From an uncultured Bacteroides sp. (GTDB lineage: Bacteria; Bacteroidota; Bacteroidia; Bacteroidales; Bacteroidaceae): a stretch of 40,612 nt of DNA. Numbering within the stretch: the stretch's first letter is position 1; the number at the start of each line of letters is the position of its first letter. Shown piece by piece: positions 23,719 through 31,119 of this stretch. The position numbers and the translations under genes were made by a program. The notes beneath the pieces were generated by a model. It was not told the origin of the DNA. It made no database searches and worked only from the letters and a program-made list of their open reading frames with translations. The DNA is taken from contig CAUHML010000027.1 of NCBI GenBank assembly GCA_959606905.1, positions 1-40,612 of the forward strand, given 5' to 3'.

Positions 23719-24687
23719 ATGAGTATATTAATAGATAAATCCACCCGTTTGATTGTACAAGGAATTACTGGTCGGGACGGGCTCTTTCATGCCAGGAAGA
23801 TGAAGGAATATGGAACCAACGTTGTAGGAGGTACTTCTCCCGGTAAAGGGGGAACTGATGCAAACGGTATCCCAGTGTTTAACACCATGTATGAAGCTGT
23901 GGAACAGACGCAGGCTAATACTTCTATAATCTTTGTTCCGGCACGTTTTGCAGCAGATGCTATCATGGAGGCGGCAGATGCCGGTATCCGGTTAATTGTC
24001 TGTATCGCGGAAGGTATCCCTACACTGGATGTCATCAAAGCGCATCAATTCATTAAACAAAAGGGGGCAATACTGGTTGGTCCTAACTGTCCGGGATTGA
24101 TTTCTCCGGGAAAAAGTATGGTCGGTATCCTCCCGGGACAAGTTTTTCAGAAAGGAAACGTGGGTGTCATTAGCCGTAGCGGTACACTTACGTATGAAAT
24201 TGTATATCACTTAACCGCTAATGGCATGGGACAATCCACAGCTATTGGTATCGGCGGCGACCCCGTAGTAGGGCTTCATTTCCGTGAACTGTTAGAAATG
24301 TTCCAGAATGACACCGAAACCGAAGCTATTGTTTTAATCGGTGAGATTGGCGGAAATGCGGAAGAACAGGCTGCCGAATATATTCGTAACCATGTAACTA
24401 AACCCGTTGTAGCATTCATCGCAGGGCAATCTGCTCCTTTGGGAAAACAAATGGGGCATGCAGGAGCTATTATCTCCGGAACTTCCGGTTCGGCTAAAGA
24501 AAAGATAGAAGCATTAGAGGCAGCCGGTATTCAGGTTGCACAGGAGCCGTCGGACATTCCTGCATTATTAAAAGCAGCAAAAGATACAACGAGAGATATT
24601 CTGAAATTACGAGAACAAGAACTGGTAGATTTGGAACTGGAACTCAATAACATGGTGGATGATGAAGAAAACAACAACAGAGATTAA
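23719..24687 (+). CDS. sucD: Succinyl-CoA synthetase, alpha subunit
   Basis: A 322-residue CoA-binding subunit. It has the Rossmann opening [19 protein letters not shown], the [11 protein letters not shown] segment, [18 protein letters not shown], and the phosphorylated histidine His247 in [11 protein letters not shown]. About 30 residues longer than the E. coli protein (about 289), it ends in an acidic, asparagine-rich tail (from about 300). With sucC it forms the complete enzyme. Confidence 0.95.
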   Translation: MSILIDKSTRLIVQGITGRDGLFHARKMKEYGTNVVGGTSPGKGGTDANGIPVFNTMYEAVEQTQANTSIIFVPARFAADAIMEAADAGIRLIVCIAEGIPTLDVIKAHQFIKQKGAILVGPNCPGLISPGKSMVGILPGQVFQKGNVGVISRSGTLTYEIVYHLTANGMGQSTAIGIGGDPVVGLHFRELLEMFQNDTETEAIVLIGEIGGNAEEQAAEYIRNHVTKPVVAFIAGQSAPLGKQMGHAGAIISGTSGSAKEKIEALEAAGIQVAQEPSDIPALLKAAKDTTRDILKLREQELVDLELELNNMVDDEENNNRD

Positions 24688-24690
24688 CAG

Positions 24691-24728
24691 AAAGAAGGGC
24701 GTGTTAGTTTCCTGACACGCCCTTCTTT
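24691..24728. terminator. Bidirectional terminator between sucD and the RRM gene
   Basis: A perfect 14-bp stem (24691-24704 with 24715-24728) with a 10-nt loop. It begins 4 bp after the sucD stop and lies 20 bp from the end of the convergent RRM gene, with A/T-rich flanks on both sides. Confidence 0.9.
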
Positions 24729-24747
24729 CTATCACTATTATTTAGTT

Positions 24748-24993
24748 TTAGTTCTTCGGCAAAGCTTCTTTCACTACCATTGAACGACCTACGTATTCTG
24801 CGCCATTCAACTGTTTGATAACATTATTAGCTTCTGCATCATCCGGCATTTCAACAAATGCGAATCCTTTTGATCTTCTAGTTTCACGGTCTGTGATTAA
24901 CTTTACTGAAGCAACTGTTCCATACTCTTCCATTACATTTCTCAAGTCTGATTCCTTAACATTATAGCTAAGATTTCCAATGTACAAATTCAT
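24748..24993 (-). CDS. RRM-type RNA-binding protein (Bacteroides Rbp family)
   Basis: An 81-residue protein made of a single RNA recognition motif: RNP2 is LYIGNL (3-8) and RNP1 is KGFAFVEM (42-49), with the aromatic residues that stack on RNA bases. Single-RRM proteins of this kind (RbpA/B/C) affect polysaccharide-use gene expression in B. thetaiotaomicron, and from memory rbpA lies near sucCD there; the link to this gene is inference. The ATG at 24993 is chosen; a TTG at 25002 overlaps the -7 promoter box and would add three residues. The -7 box sits only 6 bp upstream of the ATG, so the mRNA may be leaderless. Confidence 0.9.
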   Translation of the reverse strand: MNLYIGNLSYNVKESDLRNVMEEYGTVASVKLITDRETRRSKGFAFVEMPDDAEANNVIKQLNGAEYVGRSMVVKEALPKN

Positions 24994-24999
24994 AAAATA

Positions 25000-25007
25000 C
25001 AAATATA
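25000..25007 (-). promoter_or_regulatory. -7 box of the RRM gene
   Basis: The minus strand reads TATATTTG, a perfect TAnnTTTG box, ending 6 bp before the ATG. If used, transcription would begin at or next to the start codon. Confidence 0.5.
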
Positions 25008-25495
25008 AAAAATTAATAATTCAATAAGAAAGTTATTGGAAAATCTTAATTAGAAATGGATATACTCAAATAAATGAGAAGATTCACGTAAAATAATCAA
25101 ATCGTAATAAACCTTATTATTGTTGTTGGTTGCAAAGGAAAGCATTATTTGGCGATATTGCACTACATTCCTCTCTTTTTCTTTTCATAAAACATCTTTT
25201 TTATGAAATTAGGTCAATACTTAACGTTCATATTCCTCTTTCCCTTCTATCAAGTAATCAAAATCGATTGTTTTCTTCGGATATATCCTCAAAAAAGAAT
25301 TTTAAAGTACGAGTACTGTAGAAATCTACAAATAAACTGTTGTGATAAGACAGCATATCTAAAGGAATGAAAAAATATCTGCCTAATAAGGAAGTCCGGT
25401 TTAAATAATCTTTTAAAATCATCCGCAATTAGGCATAATGTCACTCTTTTCATAAATTCGTCACCTATTAAGGCACGAAAACAATCTAACCAAAC
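25008..25495. other. 488-bp AT-rich divergent spacer without a gene
   Basis: This stretch lies between the RRM gene and the Crp/Fnr gene. I see no plausible coding frame with a start and family similarity, and no RNA gene. It contains the palindrome at 25183-25208 and a weak TAAATTCG box (25453-25460) that could drive the Crp-like gene. Confidence 0.5.
25183..25208. promoter_or_regulatory. Perfect palindrome, candidate operator
   Basis: TTTCATAAAA (25183-25192) and TTTTATGAAA (25199-25208) are exact reverse complements separated by 6 bp. The two 10-bp arms and the lack of a following T run suit a dimeric regulator site better than a terminator. The Crp/Fnr-family gene starts 290 bp away. Confidence 0.4.
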
Positions 25496-26059
25496 ATGAA
25501 AAATTTTAATCACTATGCCGGACGCGAGGAATTCTCCGCATTTAAAGACTTCTTTTTGACACATGGGCAATGTAAAGAAATGAAGAAAAAGGAATATTTC
25601 ACTCTGCAGGGAGCTTTGGCTACACATGGAGCTTACATAGAAGAAGGGTTATTTCGATATATCTGTACAGACGACAGAGGATACGAGCATATTGTCGGTT
25701 ATTCTTTTGCCGGAGAGTATGTAGGTGACTATCCGGCATGCTTGAAAAAAGAGAAAGCTATGGTAAGCATCCAGGCTGCAAGTGATGCTCGAATTTACTA
25801 TGCTTCTGCCGAAGATATGAGGAATTTCTTCTCTACAAATGAAATGACACAAAACTTAGAACGGATTCTTGCAGAAGAGCTCTTTGTACAAACCTATATG
25901 CGTCTATTAGACATTTATTGTAAAACTCCCACCGAACTGTATTTAGATTTAGTGAAACGCTATCCTGATTTTCAGAATTTTATTACTCTAAAAGAAGTAG
26001 CCTCTTTCCTTCGAGTTACTCCGGAAACGATTAGTCACATACGTAAGAAATTCGAATAA
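25496..26059 (+). CDS. Crp/Fnr-family transcriptional regulator
   Basis: A 187-residue regulator. Residues about 15-115 form a cyclic-nucleotide-binding-like beta roll (GLFRYICTD, GYSFAGEYVGDYPA), and the C-terminus has a Crp-type helix-turn-helix (ITLKEVASFLRVTPETISHIRKKF). The phosphate-binding cassette RxS/TxA of true CRP is not recognisable and there is no cysteine set for an Fe-S cluster, so the signal is unknown. The length is slightly short for the family because the C-terminus ends right after the recognition helix. The gene is monocistronic with a terminator behind it. Confidence 0.88.
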   Translation: MKNFNHYAGREEFSAFKDFFLTHGQCKEMKKKEYFTLQGALATHGAYIEEGLFRYICTDDRGYEHIVGYSFAGEYVGDYPACLKKEKAMVSIQAASDARIYYASAEDMRNFFSTNEMTQNLERILAEELFVQTYMRLLDIYCKTPTELYLDLVKRYPDFQNFITLKEVASFLRVTPETISHIRKKFE

Positions 26060-26128
26060 TAACTACTAATAAAACTATCCGACGATGAACGTAGATCAAT
26101 TGGTTTATTACTAAAAAATGAGATAAAC

Positions 26129-26165
26129 AAAAAATTCCCGATTCATCACGAACCGAGAATTTTTA
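26129..26165. terminator. Bidirectional terminator
   Basis: AAAAATTC (26129-26136 region) pairs with GAATTTTT (up to 26165), and the inner CG/CG and GATTC/GAACC-like bases extend the stem with one mismatch. A and T runs flank it on both sides, and it lies between the convergent Crp-like and PepSY-like genes. Confidence 0.75.
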
Positions 26166-26197
26166 TGAGTTATTTATACTACATTCGAAGTTTTGCT

Positions 26198-26515
26198 TTA
26201 TTCTTTCACTTCTTCACCCTTTTCATTCATCAGGACTGTTACTTCCTGCGAATCTTTAGTAGTAAGAATTACTTTATAAACCTTACCGCTCTCTTTTTCC
26301 GCTACATAAGCTTCTTTGATTGTAGCACCTTCATAGTTCTTGGCAACAGCCTGTGCCACTGCTTCCGGTAACTCTTTTACATCAATCTTAGTAAACTCAT
26401 CCTGTGGAACTTGCACCTGCATTTCTACAGATGTAGTGTTGATTACTTCCTGTGCAAATGCTACAGAACTACCTAATCCCATTACTAATGCTACTGCTAC
26501 TAATACCTTTTTCAT
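26198..26515 (-). CDS. Small secreted PepSY-like protein
   Basis: A 105-residue protein with a Sec signal peptide (MKKVLVAVALVMGLGSSVAFA, cut after AFA at about 21). The mature part is one PepSY-like unit: KIDVKELPEAVAQAVAKNYEGATIKEAYV, then a beta hairpin YKVILTTKDSQEVTVLMNEKGEEV. Bacteroidetes periplasmic proteins of this type (DUF2874/PepSY-like) often come in several copies and their role is unknown; a second, larger one is encoded at 36897. It is monocistronic, and its promoter is not obvious. Confidence 0.85.
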   Translation of the reverse strand: MKKVLVAVALVMGLGSSVAFAQEVINTTSVEMQVQVPQDEFTKIDVKELPEAVAQAVAKNYEGATIKEAYVAEKESGKVYKVILTTKDSQEVTVLMNEKGEEVKE

Positions 26516-26712
26516 AATCGTAATTTTTTAAGTGTGAATTATAAAAACCATTATTTATTATCGCTATACTTATCATATTGCAAAACGGATACCAAATATC
26601 AGCTTTTTACATATATCGTTAAAAATCAGACGAATAAAAAGTAGGCGGGTTCTATCTGATTGTGGAATTAGTGTAGAATTATGTGGAAGTGAGGAGTGCA
26701 ATTGGGGAAAAT

Positions 26713-26746
26713 AAAAGCCTATCTTGCTTTGAGAAGACAGGCTTTT
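26713..26746 (-). terminator. Terminator of the glutamine synthetase gene
   Basis: AAAAGCCT (26713-26720) pairs with AGGCTTTT (26739-26746), with a further TCTT/AAGA after one mismatch. On the minus strand it is followed by ATTTTCC. It lies 23 bp after the stop codon at 26769. Confidence 0.8.
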
Positions 26747-26768
26747 ACTCATATTATCAGTTACTACA

Positions 26769-28271
26769 TTATCCGCAATGGAAATATTTATGAACCAAAT
26801 CAAGCATTTCCTGCGGTTTTCCGTCCAGATCCGCACGTAGTGTCTTATCCTCATAATTGCGAAGTTTACGGATGATGCCGTCAATCATTGCCGAACTAAA
26901 TACATTGTATTGTTCGAAAATAGCCCGTTGCTGTTCCAGACAATCGGCGGACGCAACACAGCTATCCGGTAATTGAGCCAATGCTTTCAGCTTATCTTCG
27001 TTTTCTTTCTGGTGAATATTTACATTCACATACGTCTTTTCAGCCAGTTCCAAAGCATTTTCTATTTCAAAACCATGACGGCAGGCTACAGCCAGTCCGG
27101 CAAGCAGTTGATATAAATCTGCCGAACCGTCCGGTGAACGCATTTCCACAGTCTGCTTTTGGGTGGTATCAAAATAGCTTTCCGTTTCTAACGGATTCGC
27201 TAATGTACACATATCCTTCTTGGCAGCCCATCCCAAAGGTACACGTACCAATACAGAACGGTTGCGGTCGCCCCAGCAAACATTCGTTGGTGCTTCCTGG
27301 TGCGGAACAAGACGGAAGTATGAAGTAGGATTTGTATTTCCGAAGGCTGTGATTGAAGGCGCAAGCTCCATCATTCCAGCAATAGCCTTCCGGGCTGTTT
27401 CCGACAAAATTCCGTCTTTTAACATCTGATTCTTTCCGTCCTGCATGATACGCATATGGACATGCAGACCGGAACCCGCTTTACCTGCTGTTATCTTAGG
27501 AGCGAACGTAACATTATATCCATATTTGAATCCTAAGTTACGAATTACCCATTTGGCAATCATCAATTGGTCGGCGGCCTGTTCGACAGGAACCGGCAAA
27601 AACTCTATTTCATTCTGCTCATAGATATAGCCTTCCAAAGTAAAGTTACCTACTTCAGAGTGTCCGTACTTAATTTGCCCGCCAGTTTGTGAGATATAAG
27701 ACATACATTGTGTACGGAACTCATTAAATTTGGCATAAGGTCCCGATTCATGATAACCACGTTGATCGGTTGCCTCAAACATACCCGTATCCGGTGCTAT
27801 CACATAATATTCCAACTCTCCCATTGCCTGAAACTCCATTCCCGTCACGTCCGTAAATGCTTTGCTCGCTTTATGAAGCGTATATTCCGGTGAACTTTCC
27901 AACGGTTCTCCATCCTTATTGAAGAAAGAACAAAGGATAGACAGCGTAGGTATCTCAGCAAACGGATCAACAAATGCTGTGCGAAACCGAGGAATAACAT
28001 AAAGATCACTACTTCCCGCTTCGATAAAAGAGAAAAGGCTGGAACCGTCCACCCGTTCTCCACAGGTAAGGATAGCTTCCAGATAAGCTTGATTGTTAAT
28101 GACAAAATTCAAAGTTTTCAGACGACCATCTCCCGCAGGATACATGAAGTTGACCATACGGATGTCGTTTTGTTGGATAAATGAAATGATGTCGGCTTTG
28201 GTAAATTCAGAAGTCGGCTTCTGGAGAAATGCCACTAATTTATTGGCATTCATTGATAACTCTTGATTCAT
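26769..28271 (-). CDS. glnA: Glutamine synthetase family protein (GSI-type)
   Basis: A 500-residue protein aligned with type I glutamine synthetase, which makes glutamine from glutamate, ammonia and ATP. Visible are the beta-grasp loop ERVDGSSLFSF, the metal-ligand segments GELEYYV and GYIYEQNEIEF, the ATP-binding KITAGKAGSGLHVHM, the glutamate-binding FRLVPHQEAPTNVCWGDRNRSVLVRVPLG, and VEMRSPDGSADLY. The adenylylation tyrosine motif (NLYDLP in enterics) is absent, so that mode of control is unlikely. An insertion of roughly 20 residues lies between RVPLG and VEMRSPDG. It differs from the large GSIII enzymes also typical of Bacteroides. Ammonia as the only substrate is likely but not certain, as some GS-like proteins use other amines. 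Confidence 0.85.
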   Translation of the reverse strand: MNQELSMNANKLVAFLQKPTSEFTKADIISFIQQNDIRMVNFMYPAGDGRLKTLNFVINNQAYLEAILTCGERVDGSSLFSFIEAGSSDLYVIPRFRTAFVDPFAEIPTLSILCSFFNKDGEPLESSPEYTLHKASKAFTDVTGMEFQAMGELEYYVIAPDTGMFEATDQRGYHESGPYAKFNEFRTQCMSYISQTGGQIKYGHSEVGNFTLEGYIYEQNEIEFLPVPVEQAADQLMIAKWVIRNLGFKYGYNVTFAPKITAGKAGSGLHVHMRIMQDGKNQMLKDGILSETARKAIAGMMELAPSITAFGNTNPTSYFRLVPHQEAPTNVCWGDRNRSVLVRVPLGWAAKKDMCTLANPLETESYFDTTQKQTVEMRSPDGSADLYQLLAGLAVACRHGFEIENALELAEKTYVNVNIHQKENEDKLKALAQLPDSCVASADCLEQQRAIFEQYNVFSSAMIDGIIRKLRNYEDKTLRADLDGKPQEMLDLVHKYFHCG

Positions 28272-28320
28272 GATCGGTTGTTTTTCGTTGTTGTATGATT
28301 AAAAACGGTTTGTTAAACGC

Positions 28321-28328
28321 CAAAGATA
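28321..28328 (-). promoter_or_regulatory. -7 promoter box of the glutamine synthetase gene
   Basis: The minus strand reads TATCTTTG, a perfect TAnnTTTG box, 49 bp before the ATG. No clear TTTG is found about 20 bp upstream. Confidence 0.6.
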
Positions 28329-28620
28329 AGGAAAAGTTGGAAAAACGACTTTAAAGAGAGTAAAAAACTATCTCTATGTCGTTATTAAAAACGCTTTAAA
28401 TCTCTTTTTCTACAAAAAATATTCCGGTGTCATTATTGTAAGTCACGGTTGCCTATTTCCATATTGACTACGGCATAGGCTACAGACTGGTTCGACTTTC
28501 TCTTGTCCCCGTAATTGCAGGGCTGCGCAAAATAATCTTATATATTGGTAAATACCTCATCTATCAGATAAATATAAGCAATTATTCTTCAAAACAGGGG
28601 TGAAAAAGATCTTATTTAAA
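28329..28620. other. AT-rich divergent spacer with a GC-richer island
   Basis: No gene is evident between glnA and ogt. From 28441 to 28530 the base composition is visibly richer in G and C than its flanks. This island contains GCCTAT/ATAGGC (28451-28456 and 28475-28480) and TTGCAG/CTGCGCAA hairpin arms. On the minus strand it holds a 34-codon stretch between two stops (28537-28433), containing NYGDKRKSNQ, without a start codon at its head. It could be a dispersed repeat, a gene remnant or a small RNA. Confidence 0.4.
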
Positions 28621-28630
28621 AATGAAATAC

Positions 28631-28638
28631 TACTTTTG
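28631..28638 (+). promoter_or_regulatory. -7 promoter box of ogt
   Basis: TACTTTTG matches TAnnTTTG perfectly, 28 bp before the ATG at 28667. It overlaps the first codons of the longer frame from 28622, which supports the later start. Confidence 0.6.
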
Positions 28639-28666
28639 TAAAAGATATCACCTTATATATAATGTT

Positions 28667-29200
28667 ATGCAATACATTTACAAATATCAGTCCCCTATCG
28701 GTGGAATAACAATCGCAAGTGACGGTAGCTCTTTGACAGGTTTGTGGTTTGATGGACAGAAATATTTTGCAGCTTCGTTGTCTCCGGAACACGAAGAAAA
28801 AGTATTGCCCGTATTCGAGCAAACCATAGAATGGCTCGATTGTTATTTCAGTGGGAAAAATCCCGGTTTCATGCCTGAGATACACTTGGAAAGTACTCCT
28901 TTCCGTCTCTCCGTATGGGAAATATTAAAAAAAATCCCTTACGGCAAAATCATTACGTACAAGGATATTGCTAAGGAAATAGCTCGCCTAAACGGACTAC
29001 CGTCCATGTCGATGCAAGCGGTGGGCAATGCAGTGGGACACAATCCTATTAGTATTATTATACCCTGCCACCGGGTTGTAAGTTGTAACGGCAGCCTGAC
29101 AGGATATGCAGGCGGTATTTCTAAAAAGATAGAGTTGCTCACTCTTGAACAGGTGGATATGACAAACCTGTTCGTACCGAAGAAAGGAACAGCACTGTAA
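28667..29200 (+). CDS. ogt: Methylated-DNA-[protein]-cysteine S-methyltransferase
   Basis: A 177-residue DNA-repair protein that takes the methyl group from O6-methylguanine (or O4-methylthymine) onto its own cysteine. Residues 72-110 carry the DNA-binding winged helix (FRLSVWEILKKIPYGKIITYKDIA), and the active site PCHRV is at 133-137 with acceptor Cys134. The N-terminal ~70 residues are the structural domain of Ogt/AGT. No Ada-type AraC domain is attached. The ATG at 28667 is chosen because the frame's earlier ATG at 28622 lies before the -7 promoter box. Confidence 0.94.
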   Translation: MQYIYKYQSPIGGITIASDGSSLTGLWFDGQKYFAASLSPEHEEKVLPVFEQTIEWLDCYFSGKNPGFMPEIHLESTPFRLSVWEILKKIPYGKIITYKDIAKEIARLNGLPSMSMQAVGNAVGHNPISIIIPCHRVVSCNGSLTGYAGGISKKIELLTLEQVDMTNLFVPKKGTAL

Positions 29201-29206
29201 ATCCGG

Positions 29207-29301
29207 AAAATGTCCTTTGCCTGAAAAACTAATTGATTGCTCCGCCTGTTTTATTTTCAGTAGAAACATTCAAATAACAAACCCATGAAAAAGGACATTT
29301 T
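29207..29301 (+). promoter_or_regulatory. Long-range inverted repeat over the ppk2 start
   Basis: AAAATGTCCTTT (29207-29218) is an exact reverse complement of AAAGGACATTTT (29290-29301), which lies in ppk2 codons 2-6. The arms are 71 nt apart, and CTGAAAA/TTTTCAG (29221-29227 and 29254-29260) can pair inside. Such pairing would fold the translation start of ppk2 into a stem. Confidence 0.45.
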
Positions 29302-30172
29302 AAAAGACCTGCTTGCTAAACCCGGAAGACAATATTCCGTCTCCGATTTCGATCCGTCATTTATCGGCGAACTATCCAAACAGGATGCTAAAGGTCAACT
29401 GACTAAAAACGTAGAGAAACTTTCCGAACTGCAAAGCATGCTCTACGCCCAGAATCGCTATTCGATTCTTATTATTTTTCAGGCTATGGACGCAGCCGGA
29501 AAAGACGGGACAATCAAACACGTCATGTCCGGTATCAATCCGCAAGGATGCCAAGTATTTTCGTTCAAGCAACCTTCTGCCGAGGAATTGGACCACGATT
29601 ATCTCTGGCGTATCAATCGTTGCCTGCCCGAAAGAGGGAGAATCGGAATTTTCAACCGTTCTCACTATGAAGACGTGCTTATCGCCAAAGTGCATCCCGA
29701 AATTATACTGTCCAACAAATTGCCGGGTGTAGAAACCATCAAAGACATTGACTCTGATTTTTGGAAACGCCGTTACCGGCAAATCAATGATTTCGAACGT
29801 TATCTGACGGAAAACGGAACCGTTGTCCTGAAATTCTTCCTGAACGTATCAAAAGCCGAACAGAAAAAGCGTTTCATGGAAAGGTTGGATGACAAAACCA
29901 AAAACTGGAAATTTTCTTCCGCAGATGTTAAGGAACGCCAGTTTTGGGATGAGTATATGAAAGCTTATGCAGATGTACTAACCGAAACATCTACCGAACT
30001 GGCTCCGTGGTACGTAATCCCTGCCGACAATAAATGGTTTATGCGCTACGCAGTAGGACACATTATCTGCGAGCGGATGAAACAACTGGACCTGCATTAC
30101 CCCAAACTATCTGAAGAAGGATTAAAACAACTGGAAGATTGTAAAAAAAGTGTGTCCGATATTAACTTCTGA
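29285..30172 (+). CDS. ppk2: Polyphosphate kinase 2 family protein
   Basis: A 295-residue P-loop kinase that moves phosphate between polyphosphate and nucleoside (di/mono)phosphates. It shows the Walker A segment IIFQAMDAAGKDGTIKHV (about 63-80), the Walker B/lid segment RGRIGIFNRSHYEDVL, and VLKFFLNVSKAEQKKRFMERLDD, all conserved in PPK2. The single-domain length and sequence style resemble class III/class I PPK2; which direction and nucleotide it favours cannot be told. It follows ogt by 84 bp; a structured leader lies between. Confidence 0.92.
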   Translation: MKKDILKDLLAKPGRQYSVSDFDPSFIGELSKQDAKGQLTKNVEKLSELQSMLYAQNRYSILIIFQAMDAAGKDGTIKHVMSGINPQGCQVFSFKQPSAEELDHDYLWRINRCLPERGRIGIFNRSHYEDVLIAKVHPEIILSNKLPGVETIKDIDSDFWKRRYRQINDFERYLTENGTVVLKFFLNVSKAEQKKRFMERLDDKTKNWKFSSADVKERQFWDEYMKAYADVLTETSTELAPWYVIPADNKWFMRYAVGHIICERMKQLDLHYPKLSEEGLKQLEDCKKSVSDINF

Positions 30173-30176
30173 TTCA

Positions 30177-30207
30177 CTTGCACTTATCCTTTTTTATTCT
30201 AACTTTG
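30177..30207 (+). promoter_or_regulatory. Promoter of the DUF169 gene
   Basis: CTTG (30177-30180), 19 bp, TAACTTTG (30200-30207): a good Bacteroides promoter just after the ppk2 stop codon, with a leader of about 30 nt. Confidence 0.7.
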
Positions 30208-30242
30208 TAGAGCAACTATGTATAAACAAAAAATGATAAGCT

Positions 30243-30956
30243 ATGGACATCCAAACATTTATTCAAAACTTCCGGGAGGCATTCGGAGAGAAGGCCGAAC
30301 TGCCTCTTGTATTCTGGTATTCGGACACGCAGGAAGGAACGGCGGAAAAAATAAATGGCTGTTTCTTTAAAGGTATGAAAACGGCAAGAGAAGGCGGTAT
30401 CATCAGCCTGAATGCCGAAACAATCGGCTGTGGTGGCGGCAAGTTCTATACCGGTTTTACCGAAATGCCCGAACACGTCCCGACTTTTGTCTCATTAAAA
30501 GAGCGGTACAAACAGACTCCGCAAATGGTCATCGACTTTATACAGCAAATCGGAGTACTCAAAGCAGAAAAGAAATACCTTCATTTTGCGCGTATAGACA
30601 GGATAGAAAGTCTGAAAGAAGTGGAAGGTGTCGTATTCATAGCCAACCCCGATATGCTTTCCGGACTTACCACATGGGCTTATTATGATAATAATGCTGA
30701 AGACGGTGTAGTTTCCATGTTCGGTTCCGGTTGTAGCTGCATAGTAACGCAAGCTACCATAGAAAATCGAAAAGGCGGCAAACGGACATTCATCGGTTTC
30801 TTCGATCCGTCGGTACGTCCCTACTTCGAACCCGATAAATTGAGCTATACTATACCTATGTCCAGATTCAGGGAAATGTGTGGCACAATGCGCCAAAGTT
30901 GCTTATTCGATACTCATGCTTGGGGAAAGATCCGGGAAAGAATGGATAGTGAATAG
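30243..30956 (+). CDS. DUF169 family protein
   Basis: A 237-residue cytoplasmic protein of the DUF169 family, found in bacteria and archaea and without a known role. Recognisable family segments are the cysteine region INGCFFKGMKTAREG and GCGGGKFYTGF, a central VVFIANPDMLSGLTTWAYYDN, FGSGCSCIVTQA, and FIGFFDPSVRPYF with the C-terminal SYTIPMSRFREM. Several conserved cysteines are present, but no classical Fe-S spacing. It has its own promoter and terminator and precedes the redox operon at 31120, so a redox link is possible but not shown. Confidence 0.88.
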   Translation: MDIQTFIQNFREAFGEKAELPLVFWYSDTQEGTAEKINGCFFKGMKTAREGGIISLNAETIGCGGGKFYTGFTEMPEHVPTFVSLKERYKQTPQMVIDFIQQIGVLKAEKKYLHFARIDRIESLKEVEGVVFIANPDMLSGLTTWAYYDNNAEDGVVSMFGSGCSCIVTQATIENRKGGKRTFIGFFDPSVRPYFEPDKLSYTIPMSRFREMCGTMRQSCLFDTHAWGKIRERMDSE

Positions 30957-30960
30957 AGCA

Positions 30961-31013
30961 AAAAACAGGTCAAATAGTTTCAAATAGGTATGAAACTTTT
31001 CCATCCTGTTTTT
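30961..31013 (+). terminator. Nested hairpin terminator after the DUF169 gene
   Basis: AAAAACAGG (30961-30969) pairs with CCTGTTTTT (31005-31013), and AGTTTCA (30976-30982) pairs with TGAAACT (30991-30997) inside it. The final T run completes a terminator. Confidence 0.75.
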
Positions 31014-31025
31014 AATATAATAAGC

Positions 31026-31070
31026 AGATTGTTCTTTACCGGATTAAACCTTTCCTGCAAAGAACAGTCT
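31026..31070 (+). promoter_or_regulatory. Leader hairpin upstream of the redox operon
   Basis: AGATTGTTCTTT (31026-31037) pairs with AAAGAACAGTCT (31059-31070) over 12 bp with one U-G wobble in RNA and a 21-nt loop. It ends 49 bp before the first gene. I find no known riboswitch consensus and no TAnnTTTG box nearby, so its role is open. Confidence 0.45.
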
Positions 31071-31119
31071 TATCCTCAAGATATTATTGTTCTATTAAAT
31101 ATAAAAGTTCTTAACGAAA

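Noticed and set aside
28481..28500. T-arm-like GGTTCGA sequence, possible tRNA fragment
   Set aside because: The flanks do not form a 5-bp T stem, and no anticodon or acceptor arm can be built around it.
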